Below, piece by piece: positions 18,437 through 27,527 of a stretch of 39,857 nt of DNA. The notes beneath the pieces were generated by a model. It searched no databases. It had not been told where the DNA came from and saw only the letters and a program-made list of their open reading frames with translations. The translations under genes were made by a program, and so were the position numbers. Positions within the stretch are counted from its first letter, which is position 1. The number at the start of each line of letters is the position of its first letter. Source of the stretch: Sphingobacteriia bacterium. GTDB taxonomy: Bacteria > Bacteroidota > Bacteroidia > B-17B0 > Aurantibacillaceae. The stretch is from contig RFNG01000152.1 in assembly GCA_009927275.1 (NCBI GenBank), forward strand, positions 1 to 39,857, written 5' to 3'.

Positions 18437-20433
18437 CGCAGTAAAGTTAATGTTCCAAAGTGTGTAAATGCTTTATTTTTAGCATTTTTAAAAGTAATCC
18501 TGTAAGTATATTGTCCAGATGCCCAATTGCCGCCATCCCAGCCTTCATTCAGGTTTTTGGTTTCAAATATTACTATGCCAGAGCGGTCAAACACCTGAAC
18601 CTGGTATTGGTTAAGGGGTATAAAATATGGAACGGGTCGCCAAATACGATTAAAGCCGTTTGGATTAAACGCGTTAGGAATAAAAAAATAACTTTCAGGC
18701 TGAATGTAAGAGCGGTTAGAAAACACAGCGGTGCTTGAGTTAAGATTTTCAATAGTACTTAATACCCTATAGGAAATTTCACCCGTAATAGTGCTTAACG
18801 AATCGGGATTATCTAAAGCCTGTTGTGTGGTTTCAAATCTAAGCGTATCCCAAATTTGAGAATTGGGATTTAATCTAAATAATATGGATTTTACCGTGCT
18901 TAATGTATCATCGGTTAAACGGTTCCATTGCAACAAAGCAGTAAGTGGAAATTGATTTTCTATGCGTGTGTTTAGCCAATTGCTTTTTAGTATACACGGT
19001 GTACTTAAGTTTTGAAAACAAGAATCTAACAGGCGCAATTTAAACCAGAGCGGTTCATGGTGTTCAATTTTAACCATACGAAGCGATTGCATCGTGCCAA
19101 GTGTTGCGGAACGCAGTTCAAGCCTTTCCCATTTTTGATGATCCCGACTATAAGATAATTCAACAAACTGAACACGGGGATGCGTTGCGTGGGTATAGCT
19201 AATATTAAAATATCCATCATCTTGATCGTCGATTGTAACAAATGCAAGTGGTACCTGCGGAAAACTCATTGCCTTGTATAGATATGCATTTGAGCTTGAA
19301 CTTTTTTGTGTAAGTCGAGAAAATGCTCTTACTAAAAACTGCTTTGAAACAGTTGCATCAAAGTCTGAAATAATAATTTGCTGCAGTGTTGTTTGTATTA
19401 CAGAAACCCATGCTTGGCCCGGTTCTCTGGCATAAACCCTATATACTATCTGATCCGCAGCGTTTAAGGGTGTGTAAGGGGTCCAGTTAAGTTGTAATTC
19501 TGAGTTACAGGCATGCAATTGGCCTTGTAAAAAAATGGTTTTAGTTGCATAATTAATTGTACTGTTTCGGCCACAGCTGTCTACAGCACCAACAAATAAT
19601 GCCACCGACTGGCTATCGGCTTTTTGATTTATCCATTCATAACGCAGATTATAGCGACCTGTAAGGGTTTGTAATGGAATATTAATGCCGGCAGTATTAC
19701 GGTATTGAATTTGATAGGCCTTAACATCTTGGTCTGCAGGTAATTTCCAGGTTAACAGGGTATGTCCATTTGGTAATACTGTTATAGAATCAATTTCGGG
19801 TTGTTCGGGGTCTTTGGTGTCGTTGGCTTGCACTTTAATGCGGTTTGAAAGCGAAAGGCATCCCAAACTGTCTTTAAGCCATACCCTGTATCCAATAGAA
19901 TCTCGACATATGCTTAAGGTATCAAAATAATAATTAAAGGGTGTTTTTGCCAAAACGGAATATGTGCCCAATGGAAAGGCCCGCTCTATGGTATATGTGG
20001 AAAATGCAGTTGGTATTGTTTTTGGGCTAAGCGGATTATAACTTATTTTAAGTGCCGGTTGCGCCACAGCATAGGCAGCAGAAACAAAAAGAGTCTGCAA
20101 GGTATCAGAAGTTAAAATACCAGGATTGAGCGATGAACCGTGCAGGGTTTTTAAAACGTAATAATAGGGGCGAATTTGTGCATCACATCCGCTATCGGTA
20201 TAACTTATGGCCGTGCTAAGCGTTTGTGTATAAACAATGCTGTAAGGTCCATTTTTTTGGGTACTGCGGTGTAATTCATAACGTATAAATCCTAAACCAT
20301 TGTAGGCATTGCACTGAATACGGCAAAAACCGTTTTCCTGAACAAAAAGACAACGAATGGTGGCTGGCTGCTGCGCACGAAACACAGACATGTGTAAAAA
20401 TAAAAGGATTTGAATACCGTATTTCAACACCAC
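18433..20433 (-). CDS. Fibronectin-like protein with CHU_C/gliding-motility C-terminal (T9SS type B) domain
   Basis: A 666-residue exported protein. A signal peptide (FLHMSVFRAQQ) leads into several fibronectin type III-like beta domains, with repeated pieces of the type YYVLKTLHGS and VQFVELSYSRDHQKWE. The last ~85 residues are the gliding-motility-associated C-terminal (CHU_C) domain: FFIPNAFNPNGFNRIWRPV, QVQVFDRSG, NEGWDGG and SGQYTYRITFKN. That domain directs secretion through the type IX system and anchoring at the surface. The start codon is one of GTG 20433, GTG 20430 or TTG 20427, all adjacent; a TATTTTTA box abuts them. First gene of the operon with the VWA protein and mntH. Ligand unknown. 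Confidence 0.88.
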   Translation of the reverse strand: MVLKYGIQILLFLHMSVFRAQQPATIRCLFVQENGFCRIQCNAYNGLGFIRYELHRSTQKNGPYSIVYTQTLSTAISYTDSGCDAQIRPYYYVLKTLHGSSLNPGILTSDTLQTLFVSAAYAVAQPALKISYNPLSPKTIPTAFSTYTIERAFPLGTYSVLAKTPFNYYFDTLSICRDSIGYRVWLKDSLGCLSLSNRIKVQANDTKDPEQPEIDSITVLPNGHTLLTWKLPADQDVKAYQIQYRNTAGINIPLQTLTGRYNLRYEWINQKADSQSVALFVGAVDSCGRNSTINYATKTIFLQGQLHACNSELQLNWTPYTPLNAADQIVYRVYAREPGQAWVSVIQTTLQQIIISDFDATVSKQFLVRAFSRLTQKSSSSNAYLYKAMSFPQVPLAFVTIDDQDDGYFNISYTHATHPRVQFVELSYSRDHQKWERLELRSATLGTMQSLRMVKIEHHEPLWFKLRLLDSCFQNLSTPCILKSNWLNTRIENQFPLTALLQWNRLTDDTLSTVKSILFRLNPNSQIWDTLRFETTQQALDNPDSLSTITGEISYRVLSTIENLNSSTAVFSNRSYIQPESYFFIPNAFNPNGFNRIWRPVPYFIPLNQYQVQVFDRSGIVIFETKNLNEGWDGGNWASGQYTYRITFKNAKNKAFTHFGTLTLLR

Positions 20434-20538
20434 TAAAAATAAACAATTTGAAGCTATATCTGATTTAGTCCCTAAATGGGCTTATAAACTTTGCAATAGG
20501 GTTAAAAAAGCAATAAAATACTATATTTAAAATTACGG

Positions 20539-20546
20539 TACCTTTA
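20539..20546 (+). promoter_or_regulatory. Putative -7 box ahead of the small secreted protein and purD run
   Basis: TACCTTTA, one mismatch to TAnnTTTG, six bases before ATG 20553. No matching TTG element is visible upstream at the right spacing. Confidence 0.3.
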
Positions 20547-20552
20547 CATGGC

Positions 20553-20944
20553 ATGCGAATAGGATTAGGCATTTTATGTTGTTTGGTTTTTTTTTCGGTT
20601 TCTGCGCAATCAGGTGGGCGTAAAAATGAGCGTTCCATGCAGGGAAAATCAAGTTTTGGAGGGCGCGTTAAAAGTAAAGGGCATGCAGATGAATTTGCAA
20701 ATGGAAATCGGAGTAAAGGCTATTTTTGGAGGCATTTGTTTGGAATTCAAACACCGGCTTGGGAAAACAGAGTCAGTGGCAACAATGCTGTAAATTTAAA
20801 TACAACAGAACCCTATTTAGTTTTAAACGTCCGCAGGGGCATCATGACAATGATGAACTATTAAATGAAAATCGAAAAAAACGATTTCGTTGGATTGAGC
20901 AACATAGGGGAAATTCAAATTTTTCTCAAAAAAAATATAATTAA
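20553..20944 (+). CDS. Small basic secreted protein, frameshifted
   Basis: The first frame gives a signal peptide (ending FFSVSAQ) and a Gly/Lys/Arg-rich part up to 20864. From about 20726 to 20944 a second frame, shifted by one missing base, continues with KRPQGHHDNDELLNENRKK and RFRWIEQHRGNSNF. Adding a base, most simply in the TTT at 20815-20817 (giving EPYFSFKRP), yields one ~130-residue protein; the AAAA at 20764-20767 is another candidate site. No family recognised. The WRHLF...AW piece and basic tail recall the 89-residue protein at 1.2 kb. A TACCTTTA box at 20539-20546 lies six bases ahead of the ATG. The stop touches the purD start. Confidence 0.5.
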
Positions 20945-22234
20945 ATGGCCATAAACGTATTACTATTAGGATCGGGCGGCAGAGAACATGCGCTGGCATG
21001 GAAATTAGCCCAAAGCAAACATCTTGATCAATTATTTATAGCACCTGGAAATCCAGGAACTGCGGCGTGCGGAACAAATGTAAATTTAAATGTAAATGAT
21101 TTTGAAAGCATTCGGGATTTTGTGTGGACCCAAAATATACAAATGGTGGTTGTGGGTCCAGAAGAGCCCTTGGTAAATGGAATTTGGGATTTTTTTAAGG
21201 CGGATCCGGTATTAGCATCTATTCCGGTAATTGGTCCTTCTCAGGCAGGCGCTCAGCTTGAGGGAAGTAAAGCGTTTAGCAAGGCGTTTATGTCGAGACA
21301 TAATATTCCAACCGCCCGCTATGCCGAATTTGGAGCCCATGAGCTGGAGGCTGCTAAAGCTTGGATTGCGCAAATGCCTCCTCCCTATGTGTTAAAAGCC
21401 GATGGATTAGCTGCCGGCAAAGGCGTTATTATTACCTCGGATCAAGATGAAGCCTTTAAAAATTTAAATGCTATGCTCAATGGATCGGCATTTGGAAAAG
21501 CGGGCCAACGTCTGGTAATAGAATCATTTTTAAAAGGTATTGAAGTTTCTATGTTTGTACTTACCGACGGCAGCTCTTATATAATTTTGCCTGAAGCCAA
21601 AGATTACAAGCGCATTGGTAATGGTGATACAGGATTAAACACCGGCGGAATGGGAGCTGTAAGTCCAGTGCCATTTGTAGACGATACGTTTACGCAAAAG
21701 GTAAAAACACAAATAATTGAGCCCGTGTTAAAAGGTTTAAAATCTGAGTCTATTGCGTATCAGGGTTTTTTATTTATTGGATTAATGAATTGTAACGGAG
21801 ATCCTTATGTTATTGAGTTTAACTGCAGAATGGGCGATCCGGAAACGGAGGTTGTAATTCCCAGAATTGAATCCGATTTGCTGGATGTTTTTATTGCATT
21901 AAGCAAAACGGCATTACACACCGTAGCATTAAAAGTTACTCCCCGAAGTGCTATAAGTTTAGTAATGGTGAGTGGTGGATATCCCGAATCGTATCTTACC
22001 GGTAAAGCCATTACAATAGATTACACAGCTACTGATATGTTATTATTTCATGCTGGCACAACAATTCAAGACCAGCAATTGCTTACGCGTGGCGGAAGGG
22101 TTTTTGCTTTAACAGCATTTGGGGATACGTTAACAGAGGCCCAAAAAAAAGTTTACAGTCACAGCGTGGGTGTACAATATGAGGGTAAATACCAGCGTTC
22201 CGACATCGGTGATGATTTGTTGCAATATGCGTAA
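20945..22234 (+). CDS. purD: Phosphoribosylamine--glycine ligase (GAR synthetase)
   Basis: A 429-residue enzyme of standard length that joins glycine to 5-phosphoribosylamine with ATP, the second step of purine synthesis, in the cytoplasm. Visible are the N-domain LLLGSGGREHALAWKL and APGNPGT, the ATP-grasp region (VLKADGLAAGKGVII, GDTGLNTGGMGAVSPVPF) and the PurD signature NCRMGDPETEVVIPRI. The gene begins directly after the small secreted protein and its last eight bases overlap the ccmB start, so purD is head of the long purD-ccm-kdsC-maf run. No other pur gene is in the window. Confidence 0.97.
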   Translation: MAINVLLLGSGGREHALAWKLAQSKHLDQLFIAPGNPGTAACGTNVNLNVNDFESIRDFVWTQNIQMVVVGPEEPLVNGIWDFFKADPVLASIPVIGPSQAGAQLEGSKAFSKAFMSRHNIPTARYAEFGAHELEAAKAWIAQMPPPYVLKADGLAAGKGVIITSDQDEAFKNLNAMLNGSAFGKAGQRLVIESFLKGIEVSMFVLTDGSSYIILPEAKDYKRIGNGDTGLNTGGMGAVSPVPFVDDTFTQKVKTQIIEPVLKGLKSESIAYQGFLFIGLMNCNGDPYVIEFNCRMGDPETEVVIPRIESDLLDVFIALSKTALHTVALKVTPRSAISLVMVSGGYPESYLTGKAITIDYTATDMLLFHAGTTIQDQQLLTRGGRVFALTAFGDTLTEAQKKVYSHSVGVQYEGKYQRSDIGDDLLQYA

Positions 22235-22886
22235 CCTTAGTCATATTTTATATCGAGATTTTCGTCAGGAATGGCGGCAGTCAGCAATATGGTTGTCTGT
22301 AGTTTTGTTTATGGTTGGCTCAGTTTATATTACCTCTCTGTGTTTTAATGCTAAAATGGATAAGCCCAGCTGGAATGCAGTGTTTTGGATAATGTTGTTA
22401 TTTACGTCGCTTAGTTTGTCGGTTCGAAGTTTAAATGCCAGCAGTCAAGGCTATGCTTTGTATCAGTTTTTACTTTTTAACCCTATAGATTTTATAATTG
22501 CCCGATGGTTATTTCAGGTTATTTTAGCATTGGTACTTAATGTATTAACGGTATTAGTGTATGGATGGTTTATGGGATTTTCAGTACAACGTCCGGCACT
22601 TTTTTTAAGCATAACGGTTTTAAATACGCTGGCTGCTGCTTCGGTTCTGGTTTTTACGAATGCCCTTACTTCGTATGTTTCTGCGGGGTTTTCGCTTTTA
22701 AGTATTTTAAGCATCCCGTTACTTATACCCGTGTACAGCATTTCCGTAAAACTGGGAAAACAAGCAATGGATGGTATTGAAAATGCAGCATTTAGATGGG
22801 ATTTAATGGGGATTTTAAGTGCTGTGTTTTTAATCAGTTTTGGACTTCTCATCCTATTATTTCCGTATCTTTGGCGCAGCAGATAA
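22227..22886 (+). CDS. ccmB: Heme exporter protein CcmB
   Basis: A 219-residue inner-membrane protein with six hydrophobic helices. I start it at ATG 22227, inside the last codons of purD; an in-frame TTG at 22170 would add 19 residues entirely overlapping purD and is not credible. RDFRQEWRQ near the N-terminus and LFTSLSLSVRSL fit CcmB, the permease half of the CcmAB ABC transporter that works on holo-CcmE during cytochrome c maturation. The ATPase gene ccmA is not adjacent, as is common in Bacteroidota. ccmC follows after 44 bases. Confidence 0.85.
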   Translation: MRNLSHILYRDFRQEWRQSAIWLSVVLFMVGSVYITSLCFNAKMDKPSWNAVFWIMLLFTSLSLSVRSLNASSQGYALYQFLLFNPIDFIIARWLFQVILALVLNVLTVLVYGWFMGFSVQRPALFLSITVLNTLAAASVLVFTNALTSYVSAGFSLLSILSIPLLIPVYSISVKLGKQAMDGIENAAFRWDLMGILSAVFLISFGLLILLFPYLWRSR

Positions 22887-22930
22887 GTTTATTAAAAACT
22901 AAACTTAAAAACACGTGAATTATAATTTAC

Positions 22931-23602
22931 ATGCAACGTTCTTGGTATAAAGTAACAGTAGTAGTATTATTGTTATACAGTTGTATTGCGGGGTTATGGA
23001 TGCCGGTACCGCGGTTGCCAATATTAAATGAAACAATACGAAATGTTTATTTTCATGTACCCGTGTGGTTTGGTTTAATTGTAATGTGTGCATATTCTGC
23101 ATACGGGGCCCTACGGTATTTAAAAAACGCCTCAGCCAAATGGGACCAGGTATCTCATACCGCTGCACAAACAGCCATGTTTTTAAGTGTTCCAGGCATA
23201 TTAACAGGATCCATATGGGCAAAATTTACGTGGGGTACCTGGTGGACGTTTCAAGATCCAAAATTAAACGGTGTTGCATTGAGTATTTTAATTTATGGGG
23301 CTTATTTTATATTGCGTTCTGCGGCACACGAACCGCACAAAAAAGCGCAGCTTTCGGCGGTATATAATATTTTTGCATTTGTTATGCTTATTTTATTTCT
23401 GCTTGTTCTGCCGCGGTTAACAGCTTCATTGCATCCAGGTAATGGGGGTAATCCGGCATTTAGTAAATACGATTTGGATAATGGCATGCGCCTTATTTTT
23501 TATCCTGCCGTATTAGCATGGATTGGCTTAAGTTTTTGGCTTTTTGAACTTCAATACCGGTATCAACGTTTAAAAGAGTTATACAATCATGAAAACCATT
23601 AA
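22931..23602 (+). CDS. ccmC: Cytochrome c maturation protein CcmC (heme handling)
   Basis: A 223-residue protein with six helices of the CcmC/CcsA (WWD) family, which loads haem onto CcmE at the outer face of the inner membrane. Two conserved His contexts are present: RNVYFHVPVWFG (first axial His) and SLHPGNGGNP (second). The tryptophan-rich loop reads WGTWWTFQDPKLNG; the classical WWxWD is thus altered at the third Trp. Length fits the family. The last 14 bases overlap the ccmD-like gene. Confidence 0.9.
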   Translation: MQRSWYKVTVVVLLLYSCIAGLWMPVPRLPILNETIRNVYFHVPVWFGLIVMCAYSAYGALRYLKNASAKWDQVSHTAAQTAMFLSVPGILTGSIWAKFTWGTWWTFQDPKLNGVALSILIYGAYFILRSAAHEPHKKAQLSAVYNIFAFVMLILFLLVLPRLTASLHPGNGGNPAFSKYDLDNGMRLIFYPAVLAWIGLSFWLFELQYRYQRLKELYNHENH

Positions 23603-23810
23603 AACATTTATTTTTTTAAGTACATTGTTTTGTTCTGGCCTTAGCGCACAGGTTATAAATACAGACGTTGAAATGGCTGATCGCTTGCGTGCTGATGGAA
23701 AATGGGGTGTTGTTGTAGCCGTTATAGCATTGCTGCTTTTTTCACTTTGTATATGGTTAATACGATTAGATCGTAAACTAACAAAACTTGAAAATAAACG
23801 CAATGACTAA
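23589..23810 (+). CDS. ccmD: CcmD-family small membrane protein
   Basis: A 73-residue protein: a signal-like N-terminus (ending LSAQ), then ADRLRADGKWGVVVAVIALL leading into one membrane helix and the charged tail RLDRKLTKLENKRND. This pattern (AD..R..GK, helix, LDRKL.KLE) is the Bacteroidota CcmD-like family. CcmD helps release holo-CcmE from the CcmABC complex. The N-terminal hydrophobic stretch is extra compared with proteobacterial CcmD. It overlaps ccmC by 14 bases and ccmE by eight, which strongly supports its being translated. Confidence 0.8.
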   Translation: MKTIKTFIFLSTLFCSGLSAQVINTDVEMADRLRADGKWGVVVAVIALLLFSLCIWLIRLDRKLTKLENKRND

Positions 23811-24207
23811 ATCAAAAGCATTTGCATTACTTGCAATTTTAGTAGGAATTTCGGCAATAGGTTTTCAGCTTTGGAAAAGTATTGAAGCCCCTTCGAGTGG
23901 ATCATTGGGCTATGCCAATTTTACTCAGGCTGCACTTCAGCCCGGAAAAGAATTTCATGTTGTAGGTACTTGTGATAGAAAACGTCCTATGCTTTATAAT
24001 CCTAAAGTTAACCCGGATATATTCTCTTTTTTTCTTACAGATCAAAATGGAACCCAACGCCAAGTTAATTTGCATAAAAGCAAGCCGCAGGATTTTGATA
24101 AAAGCGAACAAATAGTTTTAATAGGAACCATACAGGATTCTGTTTTTGAAGCCAGTGATATTTTATTAAAATGCCCAAGCAAGTATAATGAAACTACTTC
24201 ACGTTAA
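23803..24207 (+). CDS. ccmE: Cytochrome c maturation protein CcmE, CxxxY variant
   Basis: A 134-residue haem chaperone from ATG 23803 (an upstream TTG at 23788 would add five residues inside ccmD). One N-terminal membrane helix (residues 5-22) precedes the OB-fold domain (HVVGTCDRKRPMLYNP; SFFLTDQNGTQRQVNLHK; VLIGTIQDSVFEASDILLK). In classical CcmE haem is bound covalently to His in HxxxY; here the position is Cys124 in CPSKY, giving Cys-x3-Tyr128. That replacement is known from the variant 'system I*' of archaea and some Desulfovibrio, where CcmG and CcmH are also missing. The stop is three bases before ccmF. Confidence 0.9.
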   Translation: MTKSKAFALLAILVGISAIGFQLWKSIEAPSSGSLGYANFTQAALQPGKEFHVVGTCDRKRPMLYNPKVNPDIFSFFLTDQNGTQRQVNLHKSKPQDFDKSEQIVLIGTIQDSVFEASDILLKCPSKYNETTSR

Positions 24208-24210
24208 ACC

Positions 24211-26745
24211 ATGATACCATACCGGGGAGAGCATATTTGGGCCGGACAGTGGGGGCATATGTTAGTAATTTTGAGTTTTGTTTCGGCTTTTTGTTTAGCC
24301 CTACTTTGTGTTGCTAAAACAAAATTTAATTTAAAACACTGGATTACAACAGGTGTTATCATTCATGCTATTTCGGTTGCTGCCGTTGCCGGTTTGCTCA
24401 TTTTTATGTTGTTGCAACATTTTTATGAGTATCAATATGTATGGCAGCACAGCAATTCAGAAATGGACATGCGTTATATTTTTTCATGTTTGTGGGAGGG
24501 GCAGGAAGGAAGTTTTTTATTGTGGCTTTTTTGGAATTCCTTGTTATGTATAGGTGTTTGGTATCAGTTACGTAACAGCACCCTGTTAAAGCCGGTTTTA
24601 AGTATTTTGTTTTTAATTCAGGCATTTATTGCCAGTATGTTGCTGGGCGTTTATGTTTTGGATTATAAAATTGGTAGTAGTCCGTTTTTATTATTGCGAG
24701 AACATTCGGATTTTATGCATTTACCTTTTGTAAAATCGCCTGAGTATTTAAATCGTTTAGATGGCAGAGGCCTTAATCCATTATTAATGAATGCATGGAT
24801 GACTATTCATCCGCCCACCTTGTTTTTGGGATTTGCATTAACCGGTATTCCATTTGCTTTTGCCCTTTCAGGATTATGGCAGTCTTCAAAACCCTCAATG
24901 TGGGCGCCTGCAGCATACCCTTGGGCTATTGCCGCTATGGCCGTATTAGGAATCGGAATCTTAATGGGAGGTGCCTGGGCATATGAAGCATTAAGTTTTG
25001 GAGGATTTTGGGCCTGGGATCCAGTAGAAAATTCATCACTTGTACCCTGGCTTTTAATGGTTGCCGGAACACACGCTATATTGTTAAACCTCCGAAAAAA
25101 GGGGTCAAACGCAAGCACCTACATTTCTACCATTCTTCCTTTTTTAACGGTTTTATATTCTACTTTTTTAACCCGCAGCGGTATATTGGGTAATGCCTCT
25201 GTACATGCTTTTACAGACTTGGGTATGACGGGACAATTATTAATTTACCTCATTACATTTGTGTATTTAGCTGTTGCTCCAGTAATATCCAATTCTATAG
25301 CACGTGCCGCATATTTGGTTTTAAGTCCATTAGTATTAATTATGGCTGCTGTATATCAGCATATTCCCTGGGGATTTTATATATGGATAAGTTATACGCT
25401 TATACATTTATTCATTTTGGTTTATTCATGGTTTATAGCATCTGAAAACCATTTATTTCATTCACAACGTTCCAGTTTTATGCGTATGGGAATACTTTGG
25501 ATACTGTTAACCAGTGCTATGATCCTGTTTTTTACATCTGTTCCGGTAATTAATACATTGTTTTCAAAACATTATGCGCCGCCTTCAATTGATACATATA
25601 ACCAGTGGATGACACCAATGGTTATTTTAATTTTATTTTTAATGACTTGGGCGCATCAATTAACATATTCCAAAAACTACGCTCTTCAAGTTTTATATAA
25701 AATACGATGGTGGTCTTTGCTGGCATTGGCAATTGCTATTTGTATTTGTGTACCGTTTTATATTTTAAATCCACCCAAGGGCTATTATAGCATATGGTAT
25801 TGGCAACTGGGCTTGTGTGTTTTGGTATTGATTTGTATTTGGGGTTTGTTTTTACATCTTCGTAACATACTTCGCATAAAAGCATCGGTTTGGATTGAAA
25901 CGGGTGGAGCATTAGCACATATCGGATTTATTTTAGTAATACTTGGTGCAGTAATGTCAACTTCAAAAAAAACAAATTTAACATCGCGTCCACAGGCAGA
26001 AATTCCCGGCATAAAAACCAATGCCGGAAGTATTATGTTAACCCGTGGTGATACGGTTCAATTGGGTCCCTATTGGGTTACCTATGCACAAAAAAAACGT
26101 GTTGGAATGGATGTGTTTTTTACAATACAGTATTTTCATAAAACGGCCTCTCAGCAATTTATCCCGGCGTTTACATTGCAGCCTAAAGTACAGGACAATC
26201 CCCGCATGGGTAAGGCCGCCGATCCGGATACTAAACATTTTTTAAGCCATGATGTATATACGCATGTTGCATATGCCGATTTAACCGATCAAACACAAGC
26301 GCAGGGTTATTCACAACCAGTAAACATGCTTGGCCACATTGGAGATACAATTTCATTGCGACAATACTTATTAATTTTAGACTCCATACGTACCCAGATT
26401 GGTAATGCGGATTCTTCCATGCGTGTAACATTGGTACTTCGTGGCATAGATGTTAAAGGCTCAGAATTTATGGCCTATCCAACGTTGGAAATTAAAAACC
26501 GCATGCTTATACCAAAACCTTACGAAATTAAAGACAAAGGTTTAAAATTGGTTTTTTGGAATATAAAACCCGAAGCGCAGTCCTTTGAAATAACTGTACA
26601 AGAAAATGCTGCATTGCAAAATGACTTTATTGTTATGGAAGCCTATGCGTTTCCGTTTATAAATATTCTTTGGATTGGTGTAATGGTGATGGCACTGGGT
26701 ACTTTTATGACCTTGTTTAAATATATTTTTAAATCTTCCAGCTGA
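24211..26745 (+). CDS. ccmF: Heme lyase component CcmF
   Basis: An 844-residue inner-membrane protein, longer than proteobacterial CcmF (~650) because of an extended C-terminal part. Conserved blocks: WEGQEGSFLLW (95-105), GRGLNPLLMNAWMTIHPP with His200, and the WWD-type loop GGFWAWDPVENSSLVPW (264-280). Residues ~600-800 form a periplasmic beta domain before the last helix. CcmF takes haem from CcmE and attaches it to the CxxCH of apocytochromes c. Normally it works with CcmH, which is not encoded here. Fifth ccm gene in a row; the next gene starts five bases after its stop. Confidence 0.93.
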   Translation: MIPYRGEHIWAGQWGHMLVILSFVSAFCLALLCVAKTKFNLKHWITTGVIIHAISVAAVAGLLIFMLLQHFYEYQYVWQHSNSEMDMRYIFSCLWEGQEGSFLLWLFWNSLLCIGVWYQLRNSTLLKPVLSILFLIQAFIASMLLGVYVLDYKIGSSPFLLLREHSDFMHLPFVKSPEYLNRLDGRGLNPLLMNAWMTIHPPTLFLGFALTGIPFAFALSGLWQSSKPSMWAPAAYPWAIAAMAVLGIGILMGGAWAYEALSFGGFWAWDPVENSSLVPWLLMVAGTHAILLNLRKKGSNASTYISTILPFLTVLYSTFLTRSGILGNASVHAFTDLGMTGQLLIYLITFVYLAVAPVISNSIARAAYLVLSPLVLIMAAVYQHIPWGFYIWISYTLIHLFILVYSWFIASENHLFHSQRSSFMRMGILWILLTSAMILFFTSVPVINTLFSKHYAPPSIDTYNQWMTPMVILILFLMTWAHQLTYSKNYALQVLYKIRWWSLLALAIAICICVPFYILNPPKGYYSIWYWQLGLCVLVLICIWGLFLHLRNILRIKASVWIETGGALAHIGFILVILGAVMSTSKKTNLTSRPQAEIPGIKTNAGSIMLTRGDTVQLGPYWVTYAQKKRVGMDVFFTIQYFHKTASQQFIPAFTLQPKVQDNPRMGKAADPDTKHFLSHDVYTHVAYADLTDQTQAQGYSQPVNMLGHIGDTISLRQYLLILDSIRTQIGNADSSMRVTLVLRGIDVKGSEFMAYPTLEIKNRMLIPKPYEIKDKGLKLVFWNIKPEAQSFEITVQENAALQNDFIVMEAYAFPFINILWIGVMVMALGTFMTLFKYIFKSSS

Positions 26746-26750
26746 TACCG

Positions 26751-27527
26751 GTGGTCCAAACGCAGTACAATATAGTTATTGCCGGCAGCGGTAAATTGGC
26801 CAAAGCCTGGTTTGCATTTTTTCGCCATCATAACGCTGTAGCGCATATTGAAGTTTTATCAAGAAGTTTCAAATTAAATGGTTTCCCTAAAGATGCGCAC
26901 TTAAAATATTCACTTCAACATATAAATTCTAAAAGTAATCTTTTTATAATTGCGGTATCCGACCGAGCTGTTTCAAAACTTGCAAAAACCATATATGCCC
27001 GTTTTCCAAAAGCCTTGGTATGTCATTGTTCTGGTACCGTATTGTTAAGTGACCTGCCACAGCCTTTGTCGCATAAAATGGTTGTATATCCTATGTATTC
27101 ATTTAACGGACAGTCTCAAACCGATTGGTCTCAAGTACCATTGTTTATTGAGGGCTTAACTACAAAAAATAAAAAAACCATCGTACAAGATTTATTTGCC
27201 AACCTGCACATTTATACATGTAATTCTAACGAACGTATACGTTTACATTGTGCTGCCGTTATTACACATAATTTTTCAAATGCCCTATTGGTTTGGGCAA
27301 ATTCAATTTTGCCACCTAAATATCAAAAACACAAAGTGTGGTACCCCCTGTTGCATCAATGGTTTACCGATTTAAATTCCCATTTGCCAAAAACCTTACA
27401 AACAGGTCCTGCTTTGCGAAACGATAAAACTACCATTCAAAAACATATACAATTATTTTCCACTCAAAATTCTAAAGTATTGTATCGTAAATTAACCCAG
27501 TTAATACAAACTCAGCATGAATTATAA
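26751..27527 (+). CDS. Rossmann-like / DUF2520 domain protein
   Basis: A 258-residue protein starting at GTG 26751. Residues ~7-125 are an NAD(P)-binding Rossmann domain with the loop VIAGSGKLAKAWF; residues ~130-250 match the DUF2520 helical domain (CAAVITHNFSNALLVWAN). The layout resembles ProC/6-phosphogluconate-dehydrogenase-like oxidoreductases, but substrate and reaction are not known for the family. It sits between ccmF and kdsC, overlapping kdsC by 11 bases, a gene order that I associate with Bacteroidota in general. Small-molecule dehydrogenase is the most I would infer. Confidence 0.85.
   Translation: MVQTQYNIVIAGSGKLAKAWFAFFRHHNAVAHIEVLSRSFKLNGFPKDAHLKYSLQHINSKSNLFIIAVSDRAVSKLAKTIYARFPKALVCHCSGTVLLSDLPQPLSHKMVVYPMYSFNGQSQTDWSQVPLFIEGLTTKNKKTIVQDLFANLHIYTCNSNERIRLHCAAVITHNFSNALLVWANSILPPKYQKHKVWYPLLHQWFTDLNSHLPKTLQTGPALRNDKTTIQKHIQLFSTQNSKVLYRKLTQLIQTQHEL

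Noticed and set aside
20434-20552. Possible RNA gene in the 119-base gap before the 20.6-kb small gene
   Set aside because: No cloverleaf, no strong stem and no conserved RNA motif seen; AT-rich and probably just promoters for both sides.
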